Shown piece by piece: positions 6,700 to 13,548 of a DNA stretch of 15,494 nt. The stretch covers positions 1 to 15,494 of the forward strand of contig BNUY01000070.1 of assembly GCA_025997715.1 (NCBI GenBank), given 5' to 3'. The translations under genes were made by a program, and so were the position numbers. Under the pieces are notes generated by a model, which was not told the origin of the DNA, searched no databases, and worked only from the letters and a program-made list of their open reading frames with translations. The stretch comes from Spirochaetia bacterium (lineage in GTDB: Bacteria > Spirochaetota > Spirochaetia > Treponematales > Breznakiellaceae). Numbering within the stretch: the first letter of the stretch is position 1; each line of letters begins with the position of its first letter.

Positions 6700-8062
6700 G
6701 CTTGTAATGGGTGTGCAGAAGCTCGTGGGACTTGTGTCCGCAGGGCTTCTCCAAATACTCGGCGTAGATCTTCTTTATTGCGGCGCTTTCATGGGACTTC
6801 CGCAGGGGCAGGTCCTTATCATGCTGATAAATCGCCTCGCGCCGCTTATCGTTGGCGTCCTGCCGGTCAACGTCGGAGAGCAGCTTCGGCTGGCCGCCGC
6901 CGGTGATGCAGCCTTCGGGGCAGGTCATGACTTCCACGAAGTGGCAGTCCAGGGTTCCCGCCTTGAGCTGTTCGATAATCGGCTCAATGTTCTTTAAGTT
7001 CGTCACAATCCCCACCTTGAGGGTGAGATCGCCGATCTTAATGGCCGCCGTACGGAACCCATCGGAACCGCGCACAGCCGTGAAATCCAGGTCCTTGTTC
7101 CCCAGTTCCTTGCCGGTGATGAGGGTATAGCCGGTCCGCAGAGCCGCTTCCATAACACCGCCGGTAACGCCGAAGATGGCTCCCGCGCCGGTGTACTCCC
7201 CAAGGGGCATGTCAAATTGCTCGTCGGGCAGGGCCGCCAGGTCTATCCCCTTGTACTTAATCAGGTAGCCCAGTTCCCGGGTGGTGATGACCACATCGAT
7301 ATCCTGGTGGCCTGAGGCGTTCATCTCCGGTCGAGCGGCCTCATAGGTCTTACAGGTACAGGGCATGACCGACACGTTATATATCTTATCGGCCTTTACC
7401 TTGTCAATCTTGGCGCCGTAGGTCTTGAAGACCGGGCCGGCCATCTGCTGGGGACTTTTGCAGGTGGAAAGGTGCTTGGTAAACTGGGGATGGTTGGTCT
7501 CCATGTACTTAACCCACGCGGGACAGCAGGAGGTAAACATGGGCAGTATGCCGCCCTTGGTAACCCGCTCCACCAGTTCCGTGCCTTCTTCCATGATGGT
7601 CAGGTCGGCGGAAAAGTTGGTATCGTAGACCCGGTCAAAACCGATTTTGCGAAGCGCCGCAGCCATCTTGCCGGAGGCCAGGGAACCAAGGGGCAGCCCG
7701 AAGTCTTCCGCAATGCCGACCCGGACCGCCGGAGCGGACTGTACAACCGTAAACTTGTTGGGGTCATTAAGGGCGGCAATAAGTTCCGCCAAATGGCTGA
7801 CGTTGTGGGCCGCAAAGAGGGGCTCCTGCACCGTTTCCGGGAGCAGACGTTCCGCCCGTTTTGCGGCATACGCTTCCTTGCCGTGATCGATCAGGGAAAC
7901 ATAGGACTTACACTTCTGTACGCACTGACCGCACATAACGCAGCGTTCTTCAACGAGGGTCTGCGCTTCCCCGGCTTCACCTTCAATTGCAAAAGTGGGA
8001 CAGACCTTGGTGCATTCCTGACACCCCGTGCAAAGATCTTTGTCAATCTGAATTACCGCCAT
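6692..8062 (-). CDS. hydA2: Monomeric [FeFe]-hydrogenase, HDCR-type
   Basis: The 456-residue product is a cytoplasmic iron-only hydrogenase (H2 to 2 H+ + 2 e-). Two N-terminal [4Fe-4S] ferredoxin motifs (C11-C14-C17-C21 and C41-C44-C47-C51) precede the H-domain. All three H-cluster signatures are present: TSCCPAW (C179, C180), MPCTCKTYE (C235) and EVMTCPEGCITGGGQP (C381, C385). So the four H-cluster ligands and the proton-relay Cys of L1 are intact. The C-terminus ends in the usual ELLHTHY segment. There is no N-terminal 2Fe-2S domain and no NAD- or flavin-binding partner nearby, which argues against an electron-bifurcating enzyme. The gene starts one base after the stop of the upstream hycB, with a GGGGAGGG-type binding site. 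The position after fdhF and two hycB genes matches HydA2 of the hydrogen-dependent CO2 reductase. Confidence 0.9.
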   Translation of the reverse strand: MAVIQIDKDLCTGCQECTKVCPTFAIEGEAGEAQTLVEERCVMCGQCVQKCKSYVSLIDHGKEAYAAKRAERLLPETVQEPLFAAHNVSHLAELIAALNDPNKFTVVQSAPAVRVGIAEDFGLPLGSLASGKMAAALRKIGFDRVYDTNFSADLTIMEEGTELVERVTKGGILPMFTSCCPAWVKYMETNHPQFTKHLSTCKSPQQMAGPVFKTYGAKIDKVKADKIYNVSVMPCTCKTYEAARPEMNASGHQDIDVVITTRELGYLIKYKGIDLAALPDEQFDMPLGEYTGAGAIFGVTGGVMEAALRTGYTLITGKELGNKDLDFTAVRGSDGFRTAAIKIGDLTLKVGIVTNLKNIEPIIEQLKAGTLDCHFVEVMTCPEGCITGGGQPKLLSDVDRQDANDKRREAIYQHDKDLPLRKSHESAAIKKIYAEYLEKPCGHKSHELLHTHYKHD

Positions 8063-8063
8063 T

Positions 8064-8627
8064 CTACTGCCCTCCCCTTACTTCACTGGCTTTAGCCAGG
8101 CTATTTTGAATAGCTTCCGATGCTTCGCTTGCCTGGATACGCTTCGCCCGCAGTTCTTCTTCGGTGTCAACCAAGCGCAGCGCTTCGTTGGGACAGGTGG
8201 CCACACAGGCGGGGCCGTTCTCCCGGTCGGGACAAAGGTCGCACTTAAACACCGGCGCGTGACCTGCAAGTTCCGGCAGGATGTTCGCCCCGGCAATCTG
8301 GATGGCGCCGAAGGGACAGGCCAGGGCGCAGTTCCGGCAGCCGATGCACTTCTGCGGGTTCAGCGCCACGGCGCCGTCTTTCCGCTCCAGTGCGCCGCAC
8401 AGGCAGGACTGGAGGCAGGGCGCGTTTTCGCAGTGATGACACTGCACCGGCATCCTGATAGTTTCAGTCCTGGTTAGATACAAATTGGGAATAACCGGCG
8501 TTGTCACCGTCCCCACCGTCTTTGCGACACCCTTCTGGTGAGCCGCAAAACAGGCCAGTTCACAGGCCCGGCAGCCGGTACACTTCTCCGGCTCCGCCAA
8601 TACGAAATACGATCCTTCTCCGCTCAT
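8064..8627 (-). CDS. hycB: HycB-like four-cluster Fe-S subunit (second copy)
   Basis: The 187-residue electron-transfer subunit belongs to the HycB/DmsB polyferredoxin family. Sixteen Cys in four groups can bind four [4Fe-4S] clusters: C16-x2-C19-x2-C22-x3-C26, C63-x2-C66-x4-C71-x3-C75, C94-x2-C97-x2-C100-x3-C104 and C129-x2-C132-x8-C141-x3-C145. After the last cluster comes a charged helical tail (TEEELRAKRIQASEASEAIQ). There is no membrane segment or signal, so it is cytoplasmic. In HDCR two HycB proteins wire the formate dehydrogenase to the hydrogenase and build the filament; which of the two copies here matches HycB3 or HycB4 cannot be read directly. The start ATG at 8625-8627 has a GAGAGGAG site and lies 13 bases after the small Fe-S gene. 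Confidence 0.87.
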   Translation of the reverse strand: MSGEGSYFVLAEPEKCTGCRACELACFAAHQKGVAKTVGTVTTPVIPNLYLTRTETIRMPVQCHHCENAPCLQSCLCGALERKDGAVALNPQKCIGCRNCALACPFGAIQIAGANILPELAGHAPVFKCDLCPDRENGPACVATCPNEALRLVDTEEELRAKRIQASEASEAIQNSLAKASEVRGGQ

Positions 8628-8640
8628 ACATACTCCTCTC

Positions 8641-8934
8641 TCAAAGTTTTAACAGGGACAATGCAGTTGCCGCCCGCGTCTGTTTCATTTGGGGATCCGG
8701 TACTTCCAGCACGGCCTTCCACTGAGAATGCTCACAGGAGATGACACAGTCAGGCATACCGGTCCCTTTGTACTGCCCGCATACAGTACATTTATCAAGC
8801 TCAATTAACAGATCACCACAAACATGGGCGACAGCATTGCTATCGCAGGAAAGGACACAGGGGACCTCCGCACAACCATTGCACCGTATCATAACCGGTG
8901 ACTTGTCCACAACAACATTACCCTTACTGTCCAT
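8641..8934 (-). CDS. Small two-cluster Fe-S protein in the HDCR operon
   Basis: The 97-residue product has two Cys groups: C18-x2-C21-x4-C26-x3-C30 and C49-x2-C52-x10-C63-x3-C67, with one extra Cys (C39). The first group matches the second motif of HycB (CHHCENAPCLQSC type) and the second resembles the fourth motif, so the protein looks like a reduced HycB with two rather than four cluster sites. It has no signal or membrane segment; the tail after residue 75 has no Cys. The start is supported by a GGGAGGTAGGA stretch upstream and the gene sits between the two hycB genes, 15 bases after the first and 13 before the second, so it is co-transcribed and probably co-translated with them. It may be an additional HDCR subunit, an electron carrier or an assembly factor. 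I do not recognise it as a named family. Confidence 0.75.
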   Translation of the reverse strand: MDSKGNVVVDKSPVMIRCNGCAEVPCVLSCDSNAVAHVCGDLLIELDKCTVCGQYKGTGMPDCVISCEHSQWKAVLEVPDPQMKQTRAATALSLLKL

Positions 8935-8949
8935 TCCTACCTCCCAAAC

Positions 8950-9483
8950 CTAGACCGCCACAGCGACTTTGGCGGTGGCGGTGGCAGCTACCTCCCGCTT
9001 ATCCTTCACCCCGTCGCCGAAATCGTTTTCGGTCACCAATTTCAGCGCCGCCGTGGGGCAGACCTTCACACAGGAAGGGCTGTCCGCAACCCCAACGCAG
9101 AGGTCGCACTTATTGGCGACTTTTTTGTTCGTGCCGTCTCTCTGAACTTCTGCGGTCTCCACCACTTCTACCGCCCCAAAGGGGCAGGCTATAGAACAAT
9201 TCTTACAACCGATGCACTTCTTCGTGTCGATGAACACCACATTGTCCTTCACCAAGATAGCCCCGGATGTACAGGACGCTTTACAGGCGGGGTTTTCGCA
9301 GTGCCGGCAATGAACCGGCGCGCTGACCCGGGCGGTCTTTACCATAAAGAGCCGGGGGTTGAAATCATACCCGTCGGGGTCGATTTCGAAAATCCGCTTG
9401 CCTTCGTGGGCAACCACACAGCTTATCAAACAGGTTCTGCAGCCAATGCAGCACAGGGGGGTTGCTTGTACAAATGAGTTCAT
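8950..9483 (-). CDS. hycB: HycB-like four-cluster Fe-S subunit (first copy)
   Basis: The 177-residue product starts at the ATG 9481-9483, which overlaps the fdhF stop as ATGA and has a GAGGGGG site. The frame is open to 9561, but that extension would lie inside fdhF and adds an unlike sequence. Four [4Fe-4S] motifs are visible: C12-x2-C15-x2-C18-x3-C22, C59-x2-C62-x4-C67-x3-C71, C90-x2-C93-x2-C96-x3-C100 and C126-x2-C129-x8-C138-x3-C142. The C-terminus is an unusual Ala/Val/Thr-rich tail (EVAATATAKVAVAV). The direct overlap with fdhF suggests it docks onto the formate dehydrogenase and takes its electrons. In the Thermoanaerobacter kivui HDCR a C-terminal helix of a HycB subunit drives filament formation; whether this tail does so is inference. 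Confidence 0.87.
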   Translation of the reverse strand: MNSFVQATPLCCIGCRTCLISCVVAHEGKRIFEIDPDGYDFNPRLFMVKTARVSAPVHCRHCENPACKASCTSGAILVKDNVVFIDTKKCIGCKNCSIACPFGAVEVVETAEVQRDGTNKKVANKCDLCVGVADSPSCVKVCPTAALKLVTENDFGDGVKDKREVAATATAKVAVAV

Positions 9484-11672
9484 GCCTTTACCCCCTCGCG
9501 CTTTACATCGACCCGCATCTTCTTGCGAAGATCCGCCAGGGTTTTGTTCACATCTTCCCAAGCCGCTTTCTGGTCGGAAAGTTTTTCCACCTTGCAGGCG
9601 CAGTACTTGTATTCCGGCGTCTTGCTGATGGGGTCCAGGTTGGCGTTCGTCAGCTCATTACACGCGCCGACCCACCACTGGTAGGTCATATACACCGCGC
9701 CTTTCTTAACCCGCTCCGTAACATTTGCCCGGGTTATGACACTCCCGCGCAGTGACGACACCCGCACCAGTTCCTGGTGCTTGATACCCAGCTTTTCGGC
9801 ATCCCGGGGCGAAATCTGCAGCCAGCCCGGCTCGTCCTCAAGGTTACGCAGCATCCGGCAGTTGCCGGACATGGTACGCACCGAATAGTGGCCGACCTCG
9901 CGGACGGTACACAGGGTGAGGGGATACTCTTTGTTTTCCACCTCCTGCGGGGGCCGCCAGTCGGTGGCGAAGAAATTTGCCTTGCCGTCGGGGTTGGAGA
10001 ACTTGCCGCCCTTGTGCAGGTAGACCGTACCGGTATCGGCGTCCGACCGGTCGCGGCAGGGCCACTGGACGCTGCCCTGCTTTTCGATCTTTTGGTAGGT
10101 TGCGCCGTAGAAGCCGGGGCAGAGTTCGATCACCTCGTTCCAGATTTCCTCGGTCTTGTTGTATTTCATGGGGTAACCCATGGCGGTGGACATCTCGCAG
10201 ATGATTTGCCAGTCGGTTTTAAGATCACCGACGGGCTCAAGGATCTTGCGGACCCGTTGAAAGCCCCGGTCGCAGCAGGAAAAGACACCCTCATGCTCGC
10301 ACCAACTGGTGGCCGGCAGAATGACGTCGGCGTACTGGCCGGTCTTGTTCATGAAGATGTCCTGCATCACCACAAAGTCGCATTTCTCCAGGGACTCCCG
10401 CACTTCCGCCGAATCCGGGTCAGACTGAACCGGGTCCTCACCCATGATGTAATAGCCGTGGATCTGCTTGGTGGGATCCTTTTCGTGGAGCACCTGGTGG
10501 GGTACCACGGTCAGGGTGATGCCGTTCTGATCCGGCAGTTTAACCCCCCAGGCCTTTTCAAACTTTGCCCGTAATTCCGGGTTGGTGACGGCCTGGTAGC
10601 CGGGGAATACGTTGGGCAATGCCCCCATATCGCAGGCGCCCTGGACGTTGTTCTGGCCCCGCACCGGGCCGATACCCGTGGAGGGGCGGCCCAAGTTGCC
10701 GGTCATGATGGTCAGATTGGCCAGAGCCTTGACCACGTCAACCGCCTGCCCGAACTGGCAGACCCCCATGCCGTACAGAATCATCGAACGGCCGCTTGTG
10801 GCGTACATCCGCGCCGCCTTCCTGATGTCGGAGGCGGGGATCCCAACCTGGACGGACACACCTTCGGGGGTGTATTTCTTTACGATTTCCTTGAACTCGG
10901 CATAACCATTGGAATGTTTTTCAATAAAGTCCTCATCGGTCAGCCCTTCTTCCAGGATAGTGTTTGCAATGGCGTTGACCAGAAGGAGGTTGGTACCGCC
11001 TTTAAGCTGCAAATGCATATCCGCAATCCGGGCAGTCTCAATGATCCGGGGATCAGCGCAGATAATTTTAGCGCCCTTTTGCTTGGCCCGCACAATGCGC
11101 CGGGCAACAATCGGGTGAGAATCAGCGCCGTTATAACCGAAGACAAACAGCAAGGCCGCGTCTTCTATCTCAGGAACTCCCATGGTCATTGCACCTGAAC
11201 CAAAGCTATACTGTAGACCCGCTACAGAAGGAGCGTGTCATATCCGGGCGCAGTGGTCGACATTGTTGGTTCCGACCGCTGCCCGGGCAAATTTCTGCAT
11301 GATATAGTTGGCCTCATTCCCCGGGCCCCGGGCCGAGCCGGTGCACATGATGGCATTTGGCCCGTATTTTTCCTTGATTTCCGTAAGCCGCTTGGCGGTG
11401 TAGGAAATAGCCTCGTCCCATTCGACCTCTTCCAGGGCGCTGCCCTTGCCGCCCTTGCGAATCATGGGTTTCCGGAGCCGTTTCGACAAAATCTGGGGAT
11501 CATTGAGGTAATCCCAGCCGTACCAGCCCTTCAAACAAGCCGTGCCGTCGTTGGTTCTGCCCGCCGTGGGGTGTACGTCAAGGATCTTGTTTGCCGTTTG
11601 GTCTACCGTAAACATCAGTTGACACCCGGCGCCGCAATAGGCGCAGGTGGTCTGAATCTCTTTTACTGCCAT
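9480..11672 (-). CDS. fdhF: Selenocysteine formate dehydrogenase H (UGA = Sec145)
   Basis: Reading the in-frame TGA at 11238-11240 as selenocysteine gives one 730-residue protein, close to the 715 of E. coli FdhF. It catalyses reversible formate oxidation or CO2 reduction at a Mo or W bis-MGD centre. The N-terminal [4Fe-4S] site is C10, C13, C17 and C46 (CAYCGAGC...CLKGWYGWD). CARI-U-HAPSVAG matches the active site of E. coli FdhF (CARV-U-HGPSVAG), with the catalytic His next to Sec. Further on are the bis-MGD-binding RGQNNVQGACDMG and the molybdopterin dinucleotide-binding domain towards the C-terminus. The two half frames (ending at 11238 and opening at 11189) are in the same phase and the codons between them read as conserved FdhF sequence, so this is not a frameshift. 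The start has an AGGAGGAG site. There is no Tat signal, so the enzyme is cytoplasmic. It is first in the operon, with an ATGA overlap into hycB. Confidence 0.95.
11211..11227 (-). promoter_or_regulatory. SECIS-like hairpin directing Sec insertion in fdhF
   Basis: Ten bases downstream of the UGA, the mRNA can form a perfect 6-bp stem with a 5-base loop: CTGTAG-CGGGT-CTACAG. The loop G's align with the GGU of the codon pair GCA-GGU in E. coli fdhF (here GCG-GGU), 18 bases after UGA in both. Bacterial SECIS elements lie immediately downstream of the UGA and are bound by SelB through loop guanines. The organism should therefore have selA, selB, selC and selD elsewhere. Confidence 0.85.
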
Positions 11673-11715
11673 ATCTTCTCCTCCTATGGTAAATATCGTC
11701 CTAACTCAACAGGAG

Positions 11716-11745
11716 ATTATATCACCGAAAAACGGCAATCGTCAA
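11716..11745 (-). promoter_or_regulatory. Proximal sigma70-type promoter of the fdhF operon
   Basis: On the minus strand TTGACG (11740-11745) is followed after 18 bases by a perfect TATAAT (11716-11721). Initiation near 11709 would leave a leader of about 37 bases ending in AGGAGGAG (11678-11685), seven bases or fewer from the fdhF ATG. Confidence 0.7.
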
Positions 11746-11764
11746 GGAAAATCAATAAAAATTT

Positions 11765-11792
11765 ATCGAATGATTTTATAAAACAATTCGAT
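11765..11792. promoter_or_regulatory. 28-bp dyad upstream of fdhF, possible operator
   Basis: ATCGAAT (11765-11771) and ATTCGAT (11786-11792) are perfect inverted repeats. Between them lies a second perfect palindrome, TTTTATAAAA (11774-11783), on the same centre, so 24 of 28 positions are symmetric. The dyad lies between the distal and proximal promoters, just upstream of the proximal -35 box. A third AATTCGAT half-site is at 11830-11837. A dimeric regulator site is the simplest reading; I do not recognise the regulator. Confidence 0.45.
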
Positions 11793-11797
11793 GAATA

Positions 11798-11826
11798 AGA
11801 ATAACACGGGGGGAATTGCTTGTCAA
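11798..11826 (-). promoter_or_regulatory. Distal sigma70-type promoter candidate for the fdhF operon
   Basis: On the minus strand a perfect TTGACA (11821-11826) is spaced 17 bases from TATTCT (11798-11803). A transcript from here would read through the dyad and the proximal promoter before reaching fdhF. The -10 box is weaker than that of the proximal promoter. Confidence 0.45.
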
Positions 11827-11857
11827 CGAAATTCGATATGAATGAGGAATTACGTGA

Positions 11858-12265
11858 CTACTGATCCGGATTATTCTTCACCGCATACTCGGCGACAATA
11901 TTAGTGTGTTCTTTTAATTTTGAACCGTACTCTGTTTCTATCGCTGTTTTATTTTCCGCTATTTGAAGGTCTGTTAGACCATTCATAATGGACAACTTTA
12001 CATATTCATTTGTACGCCAATCCTCTATATCCCTTTGAGTAAAGTCATTTACTTTTAACAGATCAAATCTATACGTCATCGTAGCAGAAAATTTATCCAT
12101 CCTGCTACTAAATTTTTCATCAAGATCATCTAATTTAACATCAAGGTCATCTATTTTAGCATATAGGGGCATTATTATGACAATGAAAGCCGCCAATGCT
12201 ATAATAAATAATTCAATAGGAGAGTGTTTTTTTAAGAATTCATAAATCTTTAACCAGATTGCCAT
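11858..12265 (-). CDS. Small single-pass membrane protein with coiled coil, unknown function
   Basis: The 135-residue product is not a family I recognise. Residues 1-14 are amphipathic and basic (WLKIYEFLKKH). One membrane segment spans about 17-36 (IELFIIALAAFIVIIMPLY). Then a heptad-like acidic stretch, IDDLDVKLDDLDEKF, predicts a short coiled coil, followed by a charged soluble tail ending VKNNPDQ. There is no cleavage site, so it is probably anchored in the inner membrane by its N-terminus. The gene is visibly more AT-rich than its neighbours, suggesting different origin. The start has a GAAGGA site and a strong promoter of its own. It lies between the fdhF operon (same strand, no tight coupling) and the divergent sbcD, and nothing in the context assigns a role. 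Confidence 0.75.
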   Translation of the reverse strand: MAIWLKIYEFLKKHSPIELFIIALAAFIVIIMPLYAKIDDLDVKLDDLDEKFSSRMDKFSATMTYRFDLLKVNDFTQRDIEDWRTNEYVKLSIMNGLTDLQIAENKTAIETEYGSKLKEHTNIVAEYAVKNNPDQ

Positions 12266-12285
12266 TTTCCTTCTCCCCGAAACTA

Positions 12286-12314
12286 AGTATATTCCCTATA
12301 GGATTATGTGTCAA
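12286..12314 (-). promoter_or_regulatory. Strong sigma70-type promoter of the small membrane protein gene
   Basis: On the minus strand a perfect TTGACA (12309-12314) is spaced 17 bases from TATACT (12286-12291). Initiation near 12279 leaves a leader of about 14 bases containing GGGGAGAAGGA. It lies in the 77-bp gap shared with the divergent sbcD, for which I see no equally clear promoter. Confidence 0.75.
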
Positions 12315-12342
12315 ATGGGTCATTTTGTGATACCCTGTAGGT

Positions 12343-13548
12343 ATGATCAAATTCCTCCACACCGCAGACCTGCATCTGGGCAAGGTTCTCCATGAACATT
12401 CCCTTTTAGACGATCAGGCGTATATGCTGGATCAGCTGAGGACGATCCTTTTGGATGATTCCTACCGCGTCCTCCTTATTGCCGGGGACATCTATGACCG
12501 GTCCATCCCGTCCCCGGAGGCGGTTGCCCTTTTTGGCGCCTTCCTGGAAAAGCTGTGTGCCGCCCGGCCGGATCTGGCCATCCTGGTACTGCCGGGAAAC
12601 CATGATTCCGCCCCCCGGCTGGGCTTTGGGCGGGAACTGTTCGCCAAGCTGAACGTCCATATCGCTGCCGAACCGGAGCGGGCCTTTGAACCAATTACTA
12701 TTACGCAGGGCAGGTCCGAAACGTGCGCTTTTTTTCTCCTCCCCTTCCTGTATCCCGGCTGTCTCAAGGACCCGGCCACCGGAGAACCGGCGCGTTCCCA
12801 GGGCCGTCTCGCGGAAATAGCCGCCGCCCGGCTAGAAACTGCCCGGGAGGCGGCGGTGAACGGCGCTTCCCTGACTGTCCTGGGGGCGCACCTCTTTACC
12901 CTGAGGGGCCGGGAGTCCGAGTCTGAACGGATATTTCTGGGAACCGCCGAACAGGTGGACGCGAAGCTCTTTGCGGGCTTTGACTATACCGCCCTGGGAC
13001 ATCTCCACCGTTTCCAACAGGCCGCGCCGCAGGCCGCCCCCAATGTCTGGTATTCCGGAAGTCCCCTGGCCTATTCCTTTGATGAAGCGGATCAGGATAA
13101 GGTGTTTCTGTCGGTTGAAATGACGCCCGGCGTTCCTCCAACGGTGAGCCCCATCCCGGTGAGGCCCCTACGGAAGCTCCGCCGTCTCCGGGGTTGGTTC
13201 AACTTTTTCTTCCGGGATTCTGCGGAAGACCCGGCGGTAATTGAAGCCGCAAAGGATTACCTGGAGATTTTCCTGGAGGATATGGCTCTGGTGGAAAACC
13301 CCCTGGCCCTGCTCCGCGGCCGCTTTCCCTGGCTGCTGTCGATCCGGCAAGGGGAGGCCTTTGCCCGGCTTGCCGCCCGGGATACCGGCGTGACCGGGGG
13401 GGCGGCAACTGTACAACCGGGCCGGAAACGGAGCCCCGCCGAGGACTTTGCGGATTTTCTCACGGCGATCTACGGGGAGGCAGACCCGGACAAGCTGGCC
13501 CTGTTTGGGGAATTACTTGGAGAATTGGAAGGGGGAGCGGAACATTGA
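12343..13548 (+). CDS. sbcD: Nuclease SbcCD subunit D (Mre11-like)
   Basis: The 401-residue product equals E. coli SbcD (400) in length. SbcD is the Mn2+-dependent phosphoesterase of the SbcCD complex, which opens DNA hairpins and degrades double-strand ends during repair. The calcineurin-like metal ligands are all present: D9 and H11 in TADLHLGK, D49 in GDIYDR, N86-H87-D88 in GNHD, GAHLF near residue 184, and H220/H222 in GHLH. The C-terminal part (after about 260) is the less conserved capping and SbcC-binding region. The ATG at 12343 gives the standard MIKFLHTADLHLGK start; its binding site (GTAGGT) is weak. The stop overlaps the start of sbcC by four bases, so the pair is translationally coupled. 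Nothing odd is seen. Confidence 0.95.
   Translation: MIKFLHTADLHLGKVLHEHSLLDDQAYMLDQLRTILLDDSYRVLLIAGDIYDRSIPSPEAVALFGAFLEKLCAARPDLAILVLPGNHDSAPRLGFGRELFAKLNVHIAAEPERAFEPITITQGRSETCAFFLLPFLYPGCLKDPATGEPARSQGRLAEIAAARLETAREAAVNGASLTVLGAHLFTLRGRESESERIFLGTAEQVDAKLFAGFDYTALGHLHRFQQAAPQAAPNVWYSGSPLAYSFDEADQDKVFLSVEMTPGVPPTVSPIPVRPLRKLRRLRGWFNFFFRDSAEDPAVIEAAKDYLEIFLEDMALVENPLALLRGRFPWLLSIRQGEAFARLAARDTGVTGGAATVQPGRKRSPAEDFADFLTAIYGEADPDKLALFGELLGELEGGAEH

Noticed and set aside
9484..9561. Longer N-terminus for the first HycB
   Set aside because: It would overlap fdhF by 82 bases and adds a segment unlike HycB; the ATGA overlap start at 9483 has a binding site and gives the normal family start.
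9777..10574. 265-codon open frame on the plus strand inside fdhF, and similar long frames opposite hydA and hycB
   Set aside because: They are antisense shadows of well-supported genes, with no binding site and no recognisable protein features.
11189..11238. fdhF as a pseudogene with a nonsense mutation
   Set aside because: The TGA is at the exact Sec position, is followed by a SECIS-like stem, and no other damage is visible in the gene.
12292..12342. Promoter for sbcD in the divergent gap
   Set aside because: No pair of boxes with proper spacing is visible on the plus strand.
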